The position numbers and the translations under genes were made by a program. Source: Tritrichomonas musculus (Eukaryota; Parabasalia; Tritrichomonadida; Tritrichomonadidae). From it: a stretch of 64,000 nt of DNA. The DNA lies in the NCBI GenBank assembly GCA_039105265.1, contig JAPFFF010000019.1, positions 1,334,501-1,398,500 on the forward strand, written 5' to 3'. Shown one piece after another: positions 39,127 through 49,700 of the stretch; the stretch's first letter is position 1, and the number at the start of each line of letters is the position of its first letter. A model generated the notes under the pieces. It did no database searches. It was not told the DNA's origin and saw only the letters and a program-made list of their open reading frames with translations.

Positions 39127-40374
39127 ATGTCTGACAACAGGAAATCGTTCAAGCTATTCGATAAGGAGTACAATTCGCTGCTCAAGTACCCATTCAAATC
39201 CAAGATATCGAAACTGGACCCATCGCAGTTCATCATCAACCCAGTATCTCATCATGAGCCATTCGTGAAGGACTTCAAATTGAAATCATGCAATTCCTAT
39301 TCAAAACCCGATTTCTCATTGGAACCCGGATGCTGGGAAGTCGATTTGATGTTTGTGAAGTACGCTACAACGGCTAATGGAATCCAGTCATTGGTATCCC
39401 ATGAAACCATTTACCTCATCATGGTGAATGTCAACACGCGGTACCTAATCGTGGAACCTCTTAAGGACAGACTAGCTGATACCATCAAGGCTGCATATGC
39501 CAAAATCATTCTCGAGAAATATGATGACTTCAAATTCAATACCATCAAATGCGACGGTGAGAATAACCTACTCAAAGTGCTTGATATAATCCCCTACGGA
39601 AGTCCAGACAAAAATGCATATGCAGGTACCAAAAACGTGTTGATTGACCGCAATGCAGTGATTGTCGATAAATCCAAACACAACAACGCTCACAAAATCG
39701 TTGATGCAACCATTAGGACACTCCGCAATGCATTCGGTCTAGATAATCGTCGGATTGGAGACCCATTCCTGATGCAACAGATGGTCCACTTCTATAACAA
39801 CACACCACATCGGTCTCTACGAATGCCCAATCCCAATTACCGAGATGATGGAATCCAATATGACCCGTATCTAGCAAGGGAGCCCAAGTGGATATACTAC
39901 ACACCCAATCAAATGCAGCACAACCCTGACTTGGAATGGAGATACATCAGGGATTGCCAACGGAAGCTACGGCGAGTCAAAAATAGTATGCAAATGGATG
40001 GTCTACTGAGCTATCGCAAGGGCAATATCATATTGGTCCATTACGATACATCCAAAACTGTGAAGAAGCATGAGAAGCAGAGGCGTGTGTTCAATGAGAT
40101 TGCCGAATTCATTAGATACCATAATGGGAACGTCGAATGCAAACTGCTGAACCCATATCGTAGATTCCAGTTGAATGATGATAAGCAAGCAGGAACTGCG
40201 TTCTATGTACCGTATACCAGGGATGACACTAATGGTACCAAAACCAAAACTGGTCGAAAGCCTATGACGGATGATGAGCGAGCTACCATAACTGTCCCCA
40301 TCATGTACACCCGACTCGTGGCACTAGATTATGGATCACTAGGTGAAGCCTATAAGCAGTACTTTGCTGTCTAA
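39127..40374 (+). CDS. Retroviral-type integrase (RVE)
   Basis: 415 residues. Integrases of this family insert the linear element into host DNA. The catalytic core starts near residue 65 (CWEVDLMFV, first Asp at 73), with the second Asp at 143 in TIKCDGENN and the helical third-motif region at about 185-200 (NNAHKIVDATIRTLRNAF). The HFYNNTPHRSL motif near 222 is typical for Maverick and retroviral integrases. The C-terminal third (FRLGDxV-like, here SYRKGNIILVHY and RRFQLN) fits the DNA-binding or chromo-like part. The start follows CTATTTTTGCCCATTAAATG. The stop is separated from the next ATG by three bases, so the two genes are probably expressed together. Confidence 0.9.
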   Translation: MSDNRKSFKLFDKEYNSLLKYPFKSKISKLDPSQFIINPVSHHEPFVKDFKLKSCNSYSKPDFSLEPGCWEVDLMFVKYATTANGIQSLVSHETIYLIMVNVNTRYLIVEPLKDRLADTIKAAYAKIILEKYDDFKFNTIKCDGENNLLKVLDIIPYGSPDKNAYAGTKNVLIDRNAVIVDKSKHNNAHKIVDATIRTLRNAFGLDNRRIGDPFLMQQMVHFYNNTPHRSLRMPNPNYRDDGIQYDPYLAREPKWIYYTPNQMQHNPDLEWRYIRDCQRKLRRVKNSMQMDGLLSYRKGNIILVHYDTSKTVKKHEKQRRVFNEIAEFIRYHNGNVECKLLNPYRRFQLNDDKQAGTAFYVPYTRDDTNGTKTKTGRKPMTDDERATITVPIMYTRLVALDYGSLGEAYKQYFAV

Positions 40375-40377
40375 TAA

Positions 40378-40710
40378 ATGCCAAAGCGCTATTTCCATAC
40401 GCAGACCACCGAGTTTAAGCTACCTGAGGACTTCATATATAGTCGCAATAAGAAGTACATCGTAGTGCAGTATGTGGGAGCTATCGTGAATAAGACCATC
40501 ATCGGCGATTTGATGGTACACTCGGATATTGTCGAATTCGACCCATACTGTGACCACTTCATAATGCTAGCCAACCGACGGCAAACCAAGTATCGCAAGT
40601 ATGAGATGCTCAACAGGACCAAGCGGGATTTCAAAATATGGTTCACAGACCTGTATGGTAATGAGATAAAACCCGATGCATTCGTGCTATCGTGCTTGCT
40701 AATCTATTGA
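40378..40710 (+). CDS. Small basic protein of the Polinton, unknown
   Basis: 110 codons; the ATG lies in GTCTAATAAATG directly after the integrase stop. It is basic, beta-rich in the first half (KKYIVVQYVGAIVNKTIIGD) and carries RRQTKYRKYEMLNRTKRDF in the second. I do not recognise the family. The tight junction suggests a joint transcript with the integrase. Confidence 0.6.
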   Translation: MPKRYFHTQTTEFKLPEDFIYSRNKKYIVVQYVGAIVNKTIIGDLMVHSDIVEFDPYCDHFIMLANRRQTKYRKYEMLNRTKRDFKIWFTDLYGNEIKPDAFVLSCLLIY

Positions 40711-40748
40711 CCACCGTATGGCCCATATAGGAGTTTATTTTTGGGTAA

Positions 40749-41825
40749 ATGCAGGATGAATACCTTGATGTTTATACGTTGAAACCAGGTCAATATCGCG
40801 AATTGCCGTACTCAAAATACTTATCAGCTGTGTACCTCGATGTTGATAAGGTTACCAAACTATATTTCCCACGTGACTTAGTTCCACCACCAGTCGTTCA
40901 TGACTATACGATTGATAAAGTCGGAGCCACATTCACAATGAATTCGTATGAAGAGGTCCCTACATACATCTGGAGATCCAAATTCGTGGCATCGGTGAAT
41001 GATTATTGCATGATCCTGGTTCAGGGACCCAATAATAGACTCAGAGCAAATTCATATATAGCCTACCCCAGGAAATATTTCAAGGATACAGTCCTTGCAA
41101 ACACAACTAAATCACCTGGGGATCACCCTATAGGGTTCGAGATATCGGTTTATTCAAACCCATTACTGTTACCAGCCATATATTGCTTTGAACAACTTCC
41201 GCTATTCCAGGTGAATCAGACAGCTCAGCCCGATAGGGGTCCAAAACCCATACAATTTTCATTCACAAGTGATGCGGTTTTTGGTAGAACCCCACCTCGT
41301 AAAAGGATTATGGTCAATGATGAGACTTCCCCATTCAAGCGGAGGACTAAGGATTGGTATCACAAGCACACAACATATCACCCTCGGAAAAAGCTTATAT
41401 CCAATGAGTACAGCAGTGATGATGCGACAGCTCTCAACCCCTTTGGGGGTGAGGTTAGGAGTGATAGGAGTGATGAAGCTAGTGAGAGTAGCGATCATGA
41501 GCAAAATCCATATGACCCACGTGAAGCTGAATATAGGGATAATGAGGTGCGAAATCAGCCAAAGGTCAGTCCAAATGGGGTATATATGTCCACCGATAGG
41601 AGACCAGGGACGACATCCGTTGTTGCTCGAAAAACAAATGGTTCATTACAAGAATATCGAGTTGGGAAACGCGCAATGACTGATATACGACGTAAGCTGA
41701 AGCAATCGCAACAGCAATCACAGAGGCAATCACAGGGACATCCAGCACAGGCTCTCAACATCTCTGGGGATGAGTATTCCAGTGATGATGCGCGAGCTCT
41801 CAGCTCACCTCCTCGATGGGGATGA
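40749..41825 (+). CDS. Possible minor capsid (penton-like) or tail-rich virion protein
   Basis: 358 codons; the start follows GTTTATTTTTGGGTAAATG. Residues 1-170 are beta-rich (PGQYRELPYSKYLSAVYLDV, TIYIW-type strands) and could form a single jelly roll as in penton proteins; that is inference. From about 185 on it is disordered: Arg/Ser/Asp-rich, with the SxEYSSDDAxAL word repeated (near 220 and 345) and Gln-rich KQSQQQSQRQSQG. The long polar tail resembles scaffold or DNA-binding tails of virion proteins. Confidence 0.55.
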   Translation: MQDEYLDVYTLKPGQYRELPYSKYLSAVYLDVDKVTKLYFPRDLVPPPVVHDYTIDKVGATFTMNSYEEVPTYIWRSKFVASVNDYCMILVQGPNNRLRANSYIAYPRKYFKDTVLANTTKSPGDHPIGFEISVYSNPLLLPAIYCFEQLPLFQVNQTAQPDRGPKPIQFSFTSDAVFGRTPPRKRIMVNDETSPFKRRTKDWYHKHTTYHPRKKLISNEYSSDDATALNPFGGEVRSDRSDEASESSDHEQNPYDPREAEYRDNEVRNQPKVSPNGVYMSTDRRPGTTSVVARKTNGSLQEYRVGKRAMTDIRRKLKQSQQQSQRQSQGHPAQALNISGDEYSSDDARALSSPPRWG

Positions 41826-41977
41826 AGTAGCTCGCTGATTCACAGAGAGGGCTTAGAGATAGAACTCGGGATCAGGAACAGTACTCATATGAATCTCAAG
41901 ACAACTCCAATACTAGAACACCTAAGCGTTCATCTAGGGTATCATCTAGGGTATCAGCTCCAAAGCATTCCAGTTCG

Positions 41978-42262
41978 GTGAAATTCGGTAAATCATTTAA
42001 ACCATATCGGGAGAAATTCACACCCCAATTCAAGGGTAATACCATGGACACCACATTTGAGTATGAAATGCCGCCTGAGCGCAGTGATGAATATAGTGAG
42101 CAGGAACTGAGTTCGCAATATGAGGAAGAGGGGGATCCAGAGGCAACTCCATTACCGACCACAAGTGAACCCCAACCACCTCGTAGGCATAAACGCAATG
42201 CAAAAATAATATCCAAACCCAGCCAAAAGCGTGAGAATTTCTTTGACCGATTCAAGCAATAG
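41978..42262 (+). CDS. Short disordered protein frame of the Polinton
   Basis: 94 codons, acidic in the middle (ERSDEYSEQELSSQYEEEGD) and basic at the end (RRHKRNAKIISKPSQKR). It has the same low-complexity composition as the end of the preceding frame and no start block of its own, so whether it is a separate gene is uncertain. Confidence 0.35.
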   Translation: MKFGKSFKPYREKFTPQFKGNTMDTTFEYEMPPERSDEYSEQELSSQYEEEGDPEATPLPTTSEPQPPRRHKRNAKIISKPSQKRENFFDRFKQ

Positions 42263-42269
42263 TATATAC

Positions 42270-43826
42270 CTATTGTCGACCACCATATACGATTTCAAAT
42301 CGACTTGCACCCGCTTTCCTAGCATTCCTAGCCTCCTTATTTTTGGCTTTCATCTCAAGGTATCCGCTTTTCGCTCCATAGAATTCATAGTCAATCAACT
42401 GGTTGATGTTGTCAATAAATGAATCACGAACTTCCTTCACCGCGATTGGAGAACTGGTATTTACGTATATAAGTAGATTTTCAAATGCTGAAGGTGTTGA
42501 CTTGCCTTGCTCATCAGTTTGAGGTTCGGTTCCCTCATCGAAAGTGGTATTAAATCCCCATAGAAATACTATTTGTTCAATCTGTTCTAGCATTTCGAGA
42601 ATTTCATCAGGTATTTCCGCATCCTTTAGAGCACCAGTCTTGCGGTCAGCTACTTGGTCAATGAGTTGAATCCATTGGTCGAACATGGGACCAACCATCT
42701 GCATATACTCCGACTTATGAGTGCTCTTCCAATTGGACCAGCTTGGGTAGTTGAATGACTTGTCATTATGCTTTTGCTCTATAGCATTTTTCGCAGGGAG
42801 GTCAAAGTAGTAAATATATATGGCGTTGCATACGGCTAGGAAATTGGTCAACTTCTTGAGTTCGAGCCAATCTTGAAGTTTATCCTGGCCCCAGAATACA
42901 TTCCATATATACGAGAACAGGGATGCCCAATAGCTGTTAGGTGATAAGCGCTTGCTCATACGTGCCTTTCCAATACCGGATTCACCATATGCCTTTTCTA
43001 GAGCAGTCAAGGTCTGGGATTTTGTCAATTTATATTCACCACGCTCCCAATCGACCTTGGTAATATCCTTATCGAATTGCTCCTTGAGCCATACATTGAA
43101 TGGCTTGGCTTGGCGTTCAGCTTTGGATTTGCAAATGGTTTTCCAGGCCTTCTTATAGGGTGATGCATGGACCAATTTGTATCCGTTGACAATAGCTGGA
43201 ATGCCGCGTTTATCAACCAATACGATATCATCAACCTTGTCACCATTGAGGTCTGTAATACGATTTCCTAATGGGTCTTGGGAATTGGGTGGTAATAATC
43301 TGTACTTGGGAACTCCAGTTTCATCGAGGTGGTTCATACAATACTCCTTTGCGGTATCACGTGCTGCAGCTGATGGAATGTACTTAACCCGGTAATTGCC
43401 ATTTATAATCATATCTAGGAAGTTCTTCTTGAAATCTGTTGAATCGCCTGTGAGTGAGAGATTGCCGAATTGGCCTAAATGACCTTTGACATTCTTATAG
43501 TCTTTGCCATTGCGTCTACCTACGGTAGCACTTGGTGGTTCAACCTCTTGCATAACATATTCATATGCATTATCTGCATTGAATCTGGATATTGGTTTGA
43601 ATGGCGAGTTCTGTATTTGTTGGTTGAATTTGATATTAGGTTTACCGACGTGTTTAACAGGTGTCCGAATATATGCATATCGTGTTGGTCTATTGTTGTT
43701 GTTATCATCAGCACCCGGTGCTTGGACATTACCATCATCATCATCATCGCTAGCCACTTCTGGTGGTGCTGCTGCTGGTGGTGGTTGCTTTTTAGTATTT
43801 GGATGCTTCGGAGATCTATAGCTCAT
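42270..43826 (-). CDS. Large Polinton protein, unknown
   Basis: 518 codons if started at the first ATG (43824-43826); the frame stays open about 44 codons further upstream without an ATG. The N-terminal 130 residues are Pro/Asp/Asn-rich and disordered. A segment near residue 210 (LNGDKVDDIVLVDKRG) looks like a calcium-binding FG-GAP/EF-type loop. The rest is alpha-helical with aromatic stretches (YWASLFSYIWNVFWGQD) and a basic C-terminus (EARNARKAGASRFEIVYG). I do not recognise it; it may correspond to one of the conserved unnamed Maverick proteins. Confidence 0.6.
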   Translation of the reverse strand: MSYRSPKHPNTKKQPPPAAAPPEVASDDDDDGNVQAPGADDNNNNRPTRYAYIRTPVKHVGKPNIKFNQQIQNSPFKPISRFNADNAYEYVMQEVEPPSATVGRRNGKDYKNVKGHLGQFGNLSLTGDSTDFKKNFLDMIINGNYRVKYIPSAAARDTAKEYCMNHLDETGVPKYRLLPPNSQDPLGNRITDLNGDKVDDIVLVDKRGIPAIVNGYKLVHASPYKKAWKTICKSKAERQAKPFNVWLKEQFDKDITKVDWERGEYKLTKSQTLTALEKAYGESGIGKARMSKRLSPNSYWASLFSYIWNVFWGQDKLQDWLELKKLTNFLAVCNAIYIYYFDLPAKNAIEQKHNDKSFNYPSWSNWKSTHKSEYMQMVGPMFDQWIQLIDQVADRKTGALKDAEIPDEILEMLEQIEQIVFLWGFNTTFDEGTEPQTDEQGKSTPSAFENLLIYVNTSSPIAVKEVRDSFIDNINQLIDYEFYGAKSGYLEMKAKNKEARNARKAGASRFEIVYGGRQ

Positions 43827-44055
43827 GAGTACTTTAGGTGTGAAAAAAATGTCATTACTTGCATACTCGCAATTGGCATCTCTTTGGACATCAGCTTGGG
43901 ATTCCGATTCACCAACCACCTCCTCGAAAGGGGGTTCGATGGGTATACCGGTAATCACACCTTTATTGTATAGGAAATGTTCAGTATAGAACAGAGTGGA
44001 TTTTCAATAAAAGCGGCCACTATCGACGAGTTACTAATAGAATACATCAAAAAGT

Positions 44056-46749
44056 ATGCATGCATGTGCATGTGTCGAATGTACCAATGGGTCCAATGGC
44101 TCGAATATAACTGGTCCCAACCAGGAGCAAATCAAGGAACTCATTACGAGTACAGTTGGTGAGCAACTCGAAAAATATGCCTTAGCCAAGGACCTTGAGT
44201 CATATGCTTTGCAAACCCAGCTATTCGACTATGTGAAAACCGAGGATTTCAATACGGAGATGCTGAAGTATGCGCTATCTAAGGACTTGCAATCGTATGC
44301 CAGTAGTGCAGATGTGGAGAATGCCATTGGGGAATTACGTGATTACATCGTCAAAAACTGTGCACTATCTACTGAAATACCTGAGGTCCCTGAGAACATC
44401 GTTACGAGTGATTCATTGAGTACAGCTTTGGAACCATATGTGAAGACTCAGGACTTACCAGATATGTCCGAGTATGTGAAGACTCAGGACTTACCAGATA
44501 TGACCAAGTATGCACTCGCTGAAGATATCCCGGAGATACCCACTGATTTGGTTAATGGATCTACACTGAGTACTGCATTGAGTACTGCGTTGGAACCGTA
44601 TGCGAAGCTTGCGAACTTAAGTGAGTACGCGAAGACCCAGGACTTGCCAGATATGTCCGAGTATGTGAAGACCCAGGACCTCCCGGAGATACCCACAGAT
44701 TTGGTTAATGGATCTACACTGAGTACAGCTTTGGAACCATATGCTTTGACAACAGATATGACCCATGCTATTGATCAAGTGAAGAGCGATATCCCAGAGA
44801 TTATCGAGGGGCAAACAACAATTCAATTCACAATCGTCAATAATACAATCCCCGATTTGGATTACGACACATATCATACACTGATTGAGCAATATGGGTT
44901 GGATATTGTCTCATCAGACAGTTACTATACGGCCCATTATGTTCACGCGGACTATTCGTACAATGACGAAGATGATCAACCCTCTCAGATACTGCATATC
45001 GACGGAAGTAGTTCTGGTCTATGGATTCTGTATCAAAGCCATGAATTAATCAATCCAGGAACTGGTGATACACCGGAAATACTATCATGTTCAATTACCA
45101 AAACTGTCGAACCAACCGACAAAAACGCTTATTCGGCTAGATATGTGTCGAACACTTATGCTCTCAAAACGGATATCCCGGAGATACCCACTGATTTGGT
45201 TAATGGATCTACACTGAGTACTGCGTTGGAACCATACGCGAAGACCCAGGACTTGCCAGATATGACCAAGTATGCGAAGACCCAAGACTTGCCAGATATG
45301 ACCAAGTATGCACTCACAACAGATATCCCAGAGATACCCACCGATTTGGTTAATGGATCTACACTGAGTACAGCTTTGGAACCATACGCGAAGACTCAGG
45401 ACTTGCCAGATATGACCAAGTATGCACTCACAACAGATATACCAAAAGAGTATTTCACTGATATCAGTGGAGAGGTTTATATCAAAGACCCAAACAACAT
45501 CCTGACATTGGGTGGAGCCAATCAGACATGTAGTGATGCACCTCTCATGGTCATGAAACCAAATCATTCTCGCAATACCAGAATATTTAGCATTGGCAAT
45601 CAACTGGATAGCTCGAAGGAGCGATGGTTAGATTTCGATATTGATGCAAACAGTGATACAGCGACCATCAAATACAATGAAATAACTGCATTGGAGATTA
45701 CTCGATCAAAAGTTTGTGTTATGAATGCATGTGATGTAGACGGTCATGCCTATGCAAAAACCCAGGACTTACCAGATATGACCAAGTATGCACTCACAAC
45801 AGATATCCCAGCACCAGTTGACTTGACACCATATTATACCAGTACCCAGGCTGATGAGAAGTATGCATTGAAGTCGAGTGCTGTTACAGATGAGCAGCTA
45901 ATAAAAAGGTGTGCCATTGATTGCAGTCCAATTGCGGAGGGGTCCTCGGATATATCAATTCGTTATCTAAAACTTGTAGATAATGTGATTAAACTGGAAT
46001 ACATAGTAAGTGAATATGCACTATGTTGTGAAATAAGGGTGTTATTCCGTGATACAGATGGAAATCCCCATAACATAGTAATAGTATTACATCAGAGGAC
46101 TGTGTATTTCGACAATTTCAAATTCCCACTATATTATGAAGGCACTGATGATATAACATCAAGTCCACTTACATATAGCTTCCCAATAGGTGGATATCCC
46201 TGGACAACTACTCAGGAATTATTAAATGCTAGACAACTATATTCAAGACAAATCATGTCCCGAGGGTATTTAGCAACATTCAAGGCTGCTATTTACGGTG
46301 CACAATCCAACACAACCATCACCCACTACTCCCCAATCGAGTCATCGGTTAACACCATCACCGATTTCGTCATTGGAGCTCCTGTATATATGACCGGTAA
46401 GGTATATCATCGTGAGGACTCGAAATGGATCCCTAGCACTGAAGCTGACACCACTGATTGCATATGTAGTGTGAAGACCACTGGTACCTGGAAGGAGTAT
46501 GTTGGTATATGCGTCAGAATCGATGAAGCCAATGGTTGTATCACATTCGCCACTCATGGGGATTACATGGTTAAGGTCGAGGACTCCTCATGCTATTCCA
46601 TTGGGGATGAGGTATTCATCGATAACGCTGATAACAAATTGAAGATACTCACTGGTGAGACCGCGATAACCTCAAAAATAAATCGTATGACAGTGGGCAT
46701 CATAACTGGTATCATCAACGGATCCACATTAGCCGTATTCAAATCATAG
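44056..46749 (+). CDS. Long fibre-like repeat protein
   Basis: 897 codons. Residues about 30-580 are made of modular repeats with the words KTQDLPDMTKYAL, TTDIPEIPTDLVNGSTLSTAL and EPYAK, in varying order and number. Each module looks like a short strand-turn-helix, as in phage tail fibres and adhesins. Unique beta-rich blocks interrupt the repeats (about 255-350, 470-560). The last 170 residues form a non-repeat head (APVYMTGKVYHRED... to STLAVFK) that could be the receptor-binding tip. A virion fibre for host attachment is inferred from this architecture. The 5' limit of the gene is uncertain; the stop overlaps the polymerase stop by about ten bases. Confidence 0.65.
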   Translation: MHACACVECTNGSNGSNITGPNQEQIKELITSTVGEQLEKYALAKDLESYALQTQLFDYVKTEDFNTEMLKYALSKDLQSYASSADVENAIGELRDYIVKNCALSTEIPEVPENIVTSDSLSTALEPYVKTQDLPDMSEYVKTQDLPDMTKYALAEDIPEIPTDLVNGSTLSTALSTALEPYAKLANLSEYAKTQDLPDMSEYVKTQDLPEIPTDLVNGSTLSTALEPYALTTDMTHAIDQVKSDIPEIIEGQTTIQFTIVNNTIPDLDYDTYHTLIEQYGLDIVSSDSYYTAHYVHADYSYNDEDDQPSQILHIDGSSSGLWILYQSHELINPGTGDTPEILSCSITKTVEPTDKNAYSARYVSNTYALKTDIPEIPTDLVNGSTLSTALEPYAKTQDLPDMTKYAKTQDLPDMTKYALTTDIPEIPTDLVNGSTLSTALEPYAKTQDLPDMTKYALTTDIPKEYFTDISGEVYIKDPNNILTLGGANQTCSDAPLMVMKPNHSRNTRIFSIGNQLDSSKERWLDFDIDANSDTATIKYNEITALEITRSKVCVMNACDVDGHAYAKTQDLPDMTKYALTTDIPAPVDLTPYYTSTQADEKYALKSSAVTDEQLIKRCAIDCSPIAEGSSDISIRYLKLVDNVIKLEYIVSEYALCCEIRVLFRDTDGNPHNIVIVLHQRTVYFDNFKFPLYYEGTDDITSSPLTYSFPIGGYPWTTTQELLNARQLYSRQIMSRGYLATFKAAIYGAQSNTTITHYSPIESSVNTITDFVIGAPVYMTGKVYHREDSKWIPSTEADTTDCICSVKTTGTWKEYVGICVRIDEANGCITFATHGDYMVKVEDSSCYSIGDEVFIDNADNKLKILTGETAITSKINRMTVGIITGIINGSTLAVFKS

Positions 46750-49700
46750 TGTAGTCCCCTGATGTGAGTCCGTGGATGAATGGTGCACAGGATTGGTTCT
46801 CGAGGACAATCATTTTGGTGTGAGTCCCGGTGAGAGCATTCTTGTTTACCGTGATCTTGGACATCGTCATCTCACTGATTTTGTTATTGCAAGTCATCCC
46901 CGGAGGTGCTGAGAGTTTGCGCATCATCTGCAGATTGATATTTTTGCCAACCTTCACACCACCATTGTCGATGATGTCCTTGTAATCATCACTTGTAATA
47001 CGGTTTTTCTTGAGGGAGACCCCCTTGAGTTTGAGTGCCTTGGTTACAGCTCCACTATTAAATATGGTGTAGCACTTGGGGGCTAACGCTATCATATTCT
47101 CACCATATTTCTCAATGCAGAGACCCAGTATTTTCTTCTCATCAGCGATTGTGTTTATATTGGGATTCGGCATGAACTTATATATGTTCTCATCATAGAA
47201 TGCCCTATTCTTGATGATGTATTTGAACTCTTGATCGGACCCCTTGGTATCATCACCAGCAACCGCAAAATACGCACTATCAGTGTCCCCCTCTATGAAA
47301 TGGAATCGCTCCACATCAAGGCACTTGTACATGAACTCGTATATGAATGTGAGATACCAGAATTTGGCGTTATCTAGAGTCCAGAATGATTCCTGAAGGC
47401 ATGTCGTGCATTTGAAGCTCTTTGGGTTCATCTGGAGTAGATAGTTGTCATCACTCAATTTGGTGCCACTGACATAGTTGTCGTAGATGATATTCTGGAA
47501 GGTCTTATCGCGCGAGCATATCTTGATTTTGGAGAACTTCTCGGTGTTCATCCCATCGTACCCATATGAGCCATTCATGCTGATCTTGTAGAACTTCTCA
47601 TTTCCCCCAGCAGCTCCAGAGATGATATCCTGACGGCGTTTCATGAACTCACTAACGAATGGGTTGAATCCACGATGAGCCTCGTATGTGGTGAGACTCT
47701 TGATATCCTCGATGACAAGTCCATGGTCGAGGAGGAACCAGAGGTAGTAGTTCGAGAATGTCTGATAGGTACCCATTGTATCAACACTCATGGTCAGCTT
47801 CCGTTCAGTTTTGTCAACAGATGGGAGCTTATTGCGAGTCATGTAGTCGTGCATATATGGACCAATTGTGGCCTCATCATTGGTGATATCGAAATTGCGG
47901 AATACAGGTGGGAAATTGATGAAGTAGTTGATTTTGGATATTGGGCATTTCAACATGACCTCCGCTTTGAACAGGAATTTGGGATGCTTTCGGAGCTTCT
48001 GGCTGTTGATGATATGCATGCATGAGTTGTAGGTGTTCATATTTTTGGTACCATCCTTGTACACCTCGAATCGCTCTATCATGGAACCTGGCATATACAT
48101 GACTCCCCCGTGATATGGATTGGCATCATGTTTGGTTGAACTGAATGCTGATGGGTATAAGCTGTTGAAATCAACTCCAACAATATGAGTCATCGTGTGT
48201 GGAGTATCATATGAGATTACCTTGTGATCAACGGCGTTGTATCTAAAGCGGTTTATTTTGGTATGACCCTTGATGTTGACTCGGTGCATGACATTGGATA
48301 GACCACCAGTGATGTTGTTCCGTAAGCTGTAATACTCCTGTTCATCATTGATGAGTGTTGGGAGATGCATCATCTTGCAGTACTTCTTCAGCTGAATTCG
48401 GAGTTTGGTTATATTGGGGTCATCACGACTGCGAAGTCTGTTGCATTCCGCACAAGCGAGTTTACAGTTACTGAGTTCATGACCGATATCATTATTGATT
48501 CTATCGAGAGTAGGTCTGTTGGTCCATGTGAAGTGCTCACCACAGAGATGGCACTTGCCAGTATCTGGATTGTTGTACATCTCCATGAACTTATCGAATT
48601 GCTCCTCACAAACACATTTATCGAGGTTCCTGGGTTTGTCCTTATGAGATTGATTATGCTTGACATCCTGGTTATAGTAGTTCTCGCATTTGAATCGCCA
48701 CCAATCGAGGTTTGGTTTGAATTTGTTAATGGGATTCTGTATGGAGTATTCGGCATTTGGATTGAATTCCTTATATGCGAGTGCATACTTGATACAGGAT
48801 GCATTCTTGCTTAGCGATAGGTTTGAGATGAGGTCCACGTTGTACTGAGCATTGAGTGCAATCAGGTTGTCAATGGGTTTGATCATCATCTCGACATCAT
48901 TATCATTGTATGCAAGTAGGTAGTCCCATCGGGTTTTATAGTTTTTGGCATCCTCGAGATATAGTTTGTAAGCATCTGGTGTCAATGGGTTCTTCTGGTT
49001 GAGATAGCTGTAGAACGCCTCATACTCAAATGGCTCTGCTTGTGAGAGGACCTCATTGTAGTTCTCAGTGTTGATGGCTTCATATGGGAACACACCCTTA
49101 GAGCTATTCTCGATCCCGCCGAAGTCTACACCGCAAGCCATGCTTGAGCCGAAATCTTCGCCGAATTGTCGTAATGTACCACCAGCGACGAATGATTGTG
49201 CATCGATGAATCGCAACTTGGTATCGTATTTGGGTGACTTCAATATGAACTGCTTCAATGAGGATGTGGTACCAATGATGCTATTGGGTTCAACACTCCA
49301 GAACGTAGTCCCAGCTGAACTGTAGTTGAGATACTCCTTGAATAGGTTGCTATCGAATCTACTCGAGTTGAATCCAAATACGGTTATCACATTCAGGTTG
49401 CGATCAATGGTTTTGAGATTGTCAACTGGTTGATTGATGAAGGATTTCATGTATTGAACCTTATCGTGATACACCTGCTTGGATTGCTCAAACAACCACT
49501 CGATCCACTTGATGATGAACTCAGATGAATCCCTTAATGAGAAGTGCCTTGTGGTACAACCAGATTGCGATTTGACACATGATGATACGCTAAGGGGTAT
49601 CAGTCGTGAGTTGATGGTTGTGGATGAACCAATAGATGTATCCACAGGCTGTTCAACAGTTTCGAAATCGTAGGTGATGTAATATATGTTGGGTTTCCAG

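Noticed and set aside
47675-48025. Plus-strand frames inside the polymerase region
   Set aside because: They are antisense shadows of the polymerase gene, which has all its motifs on the minus strand.
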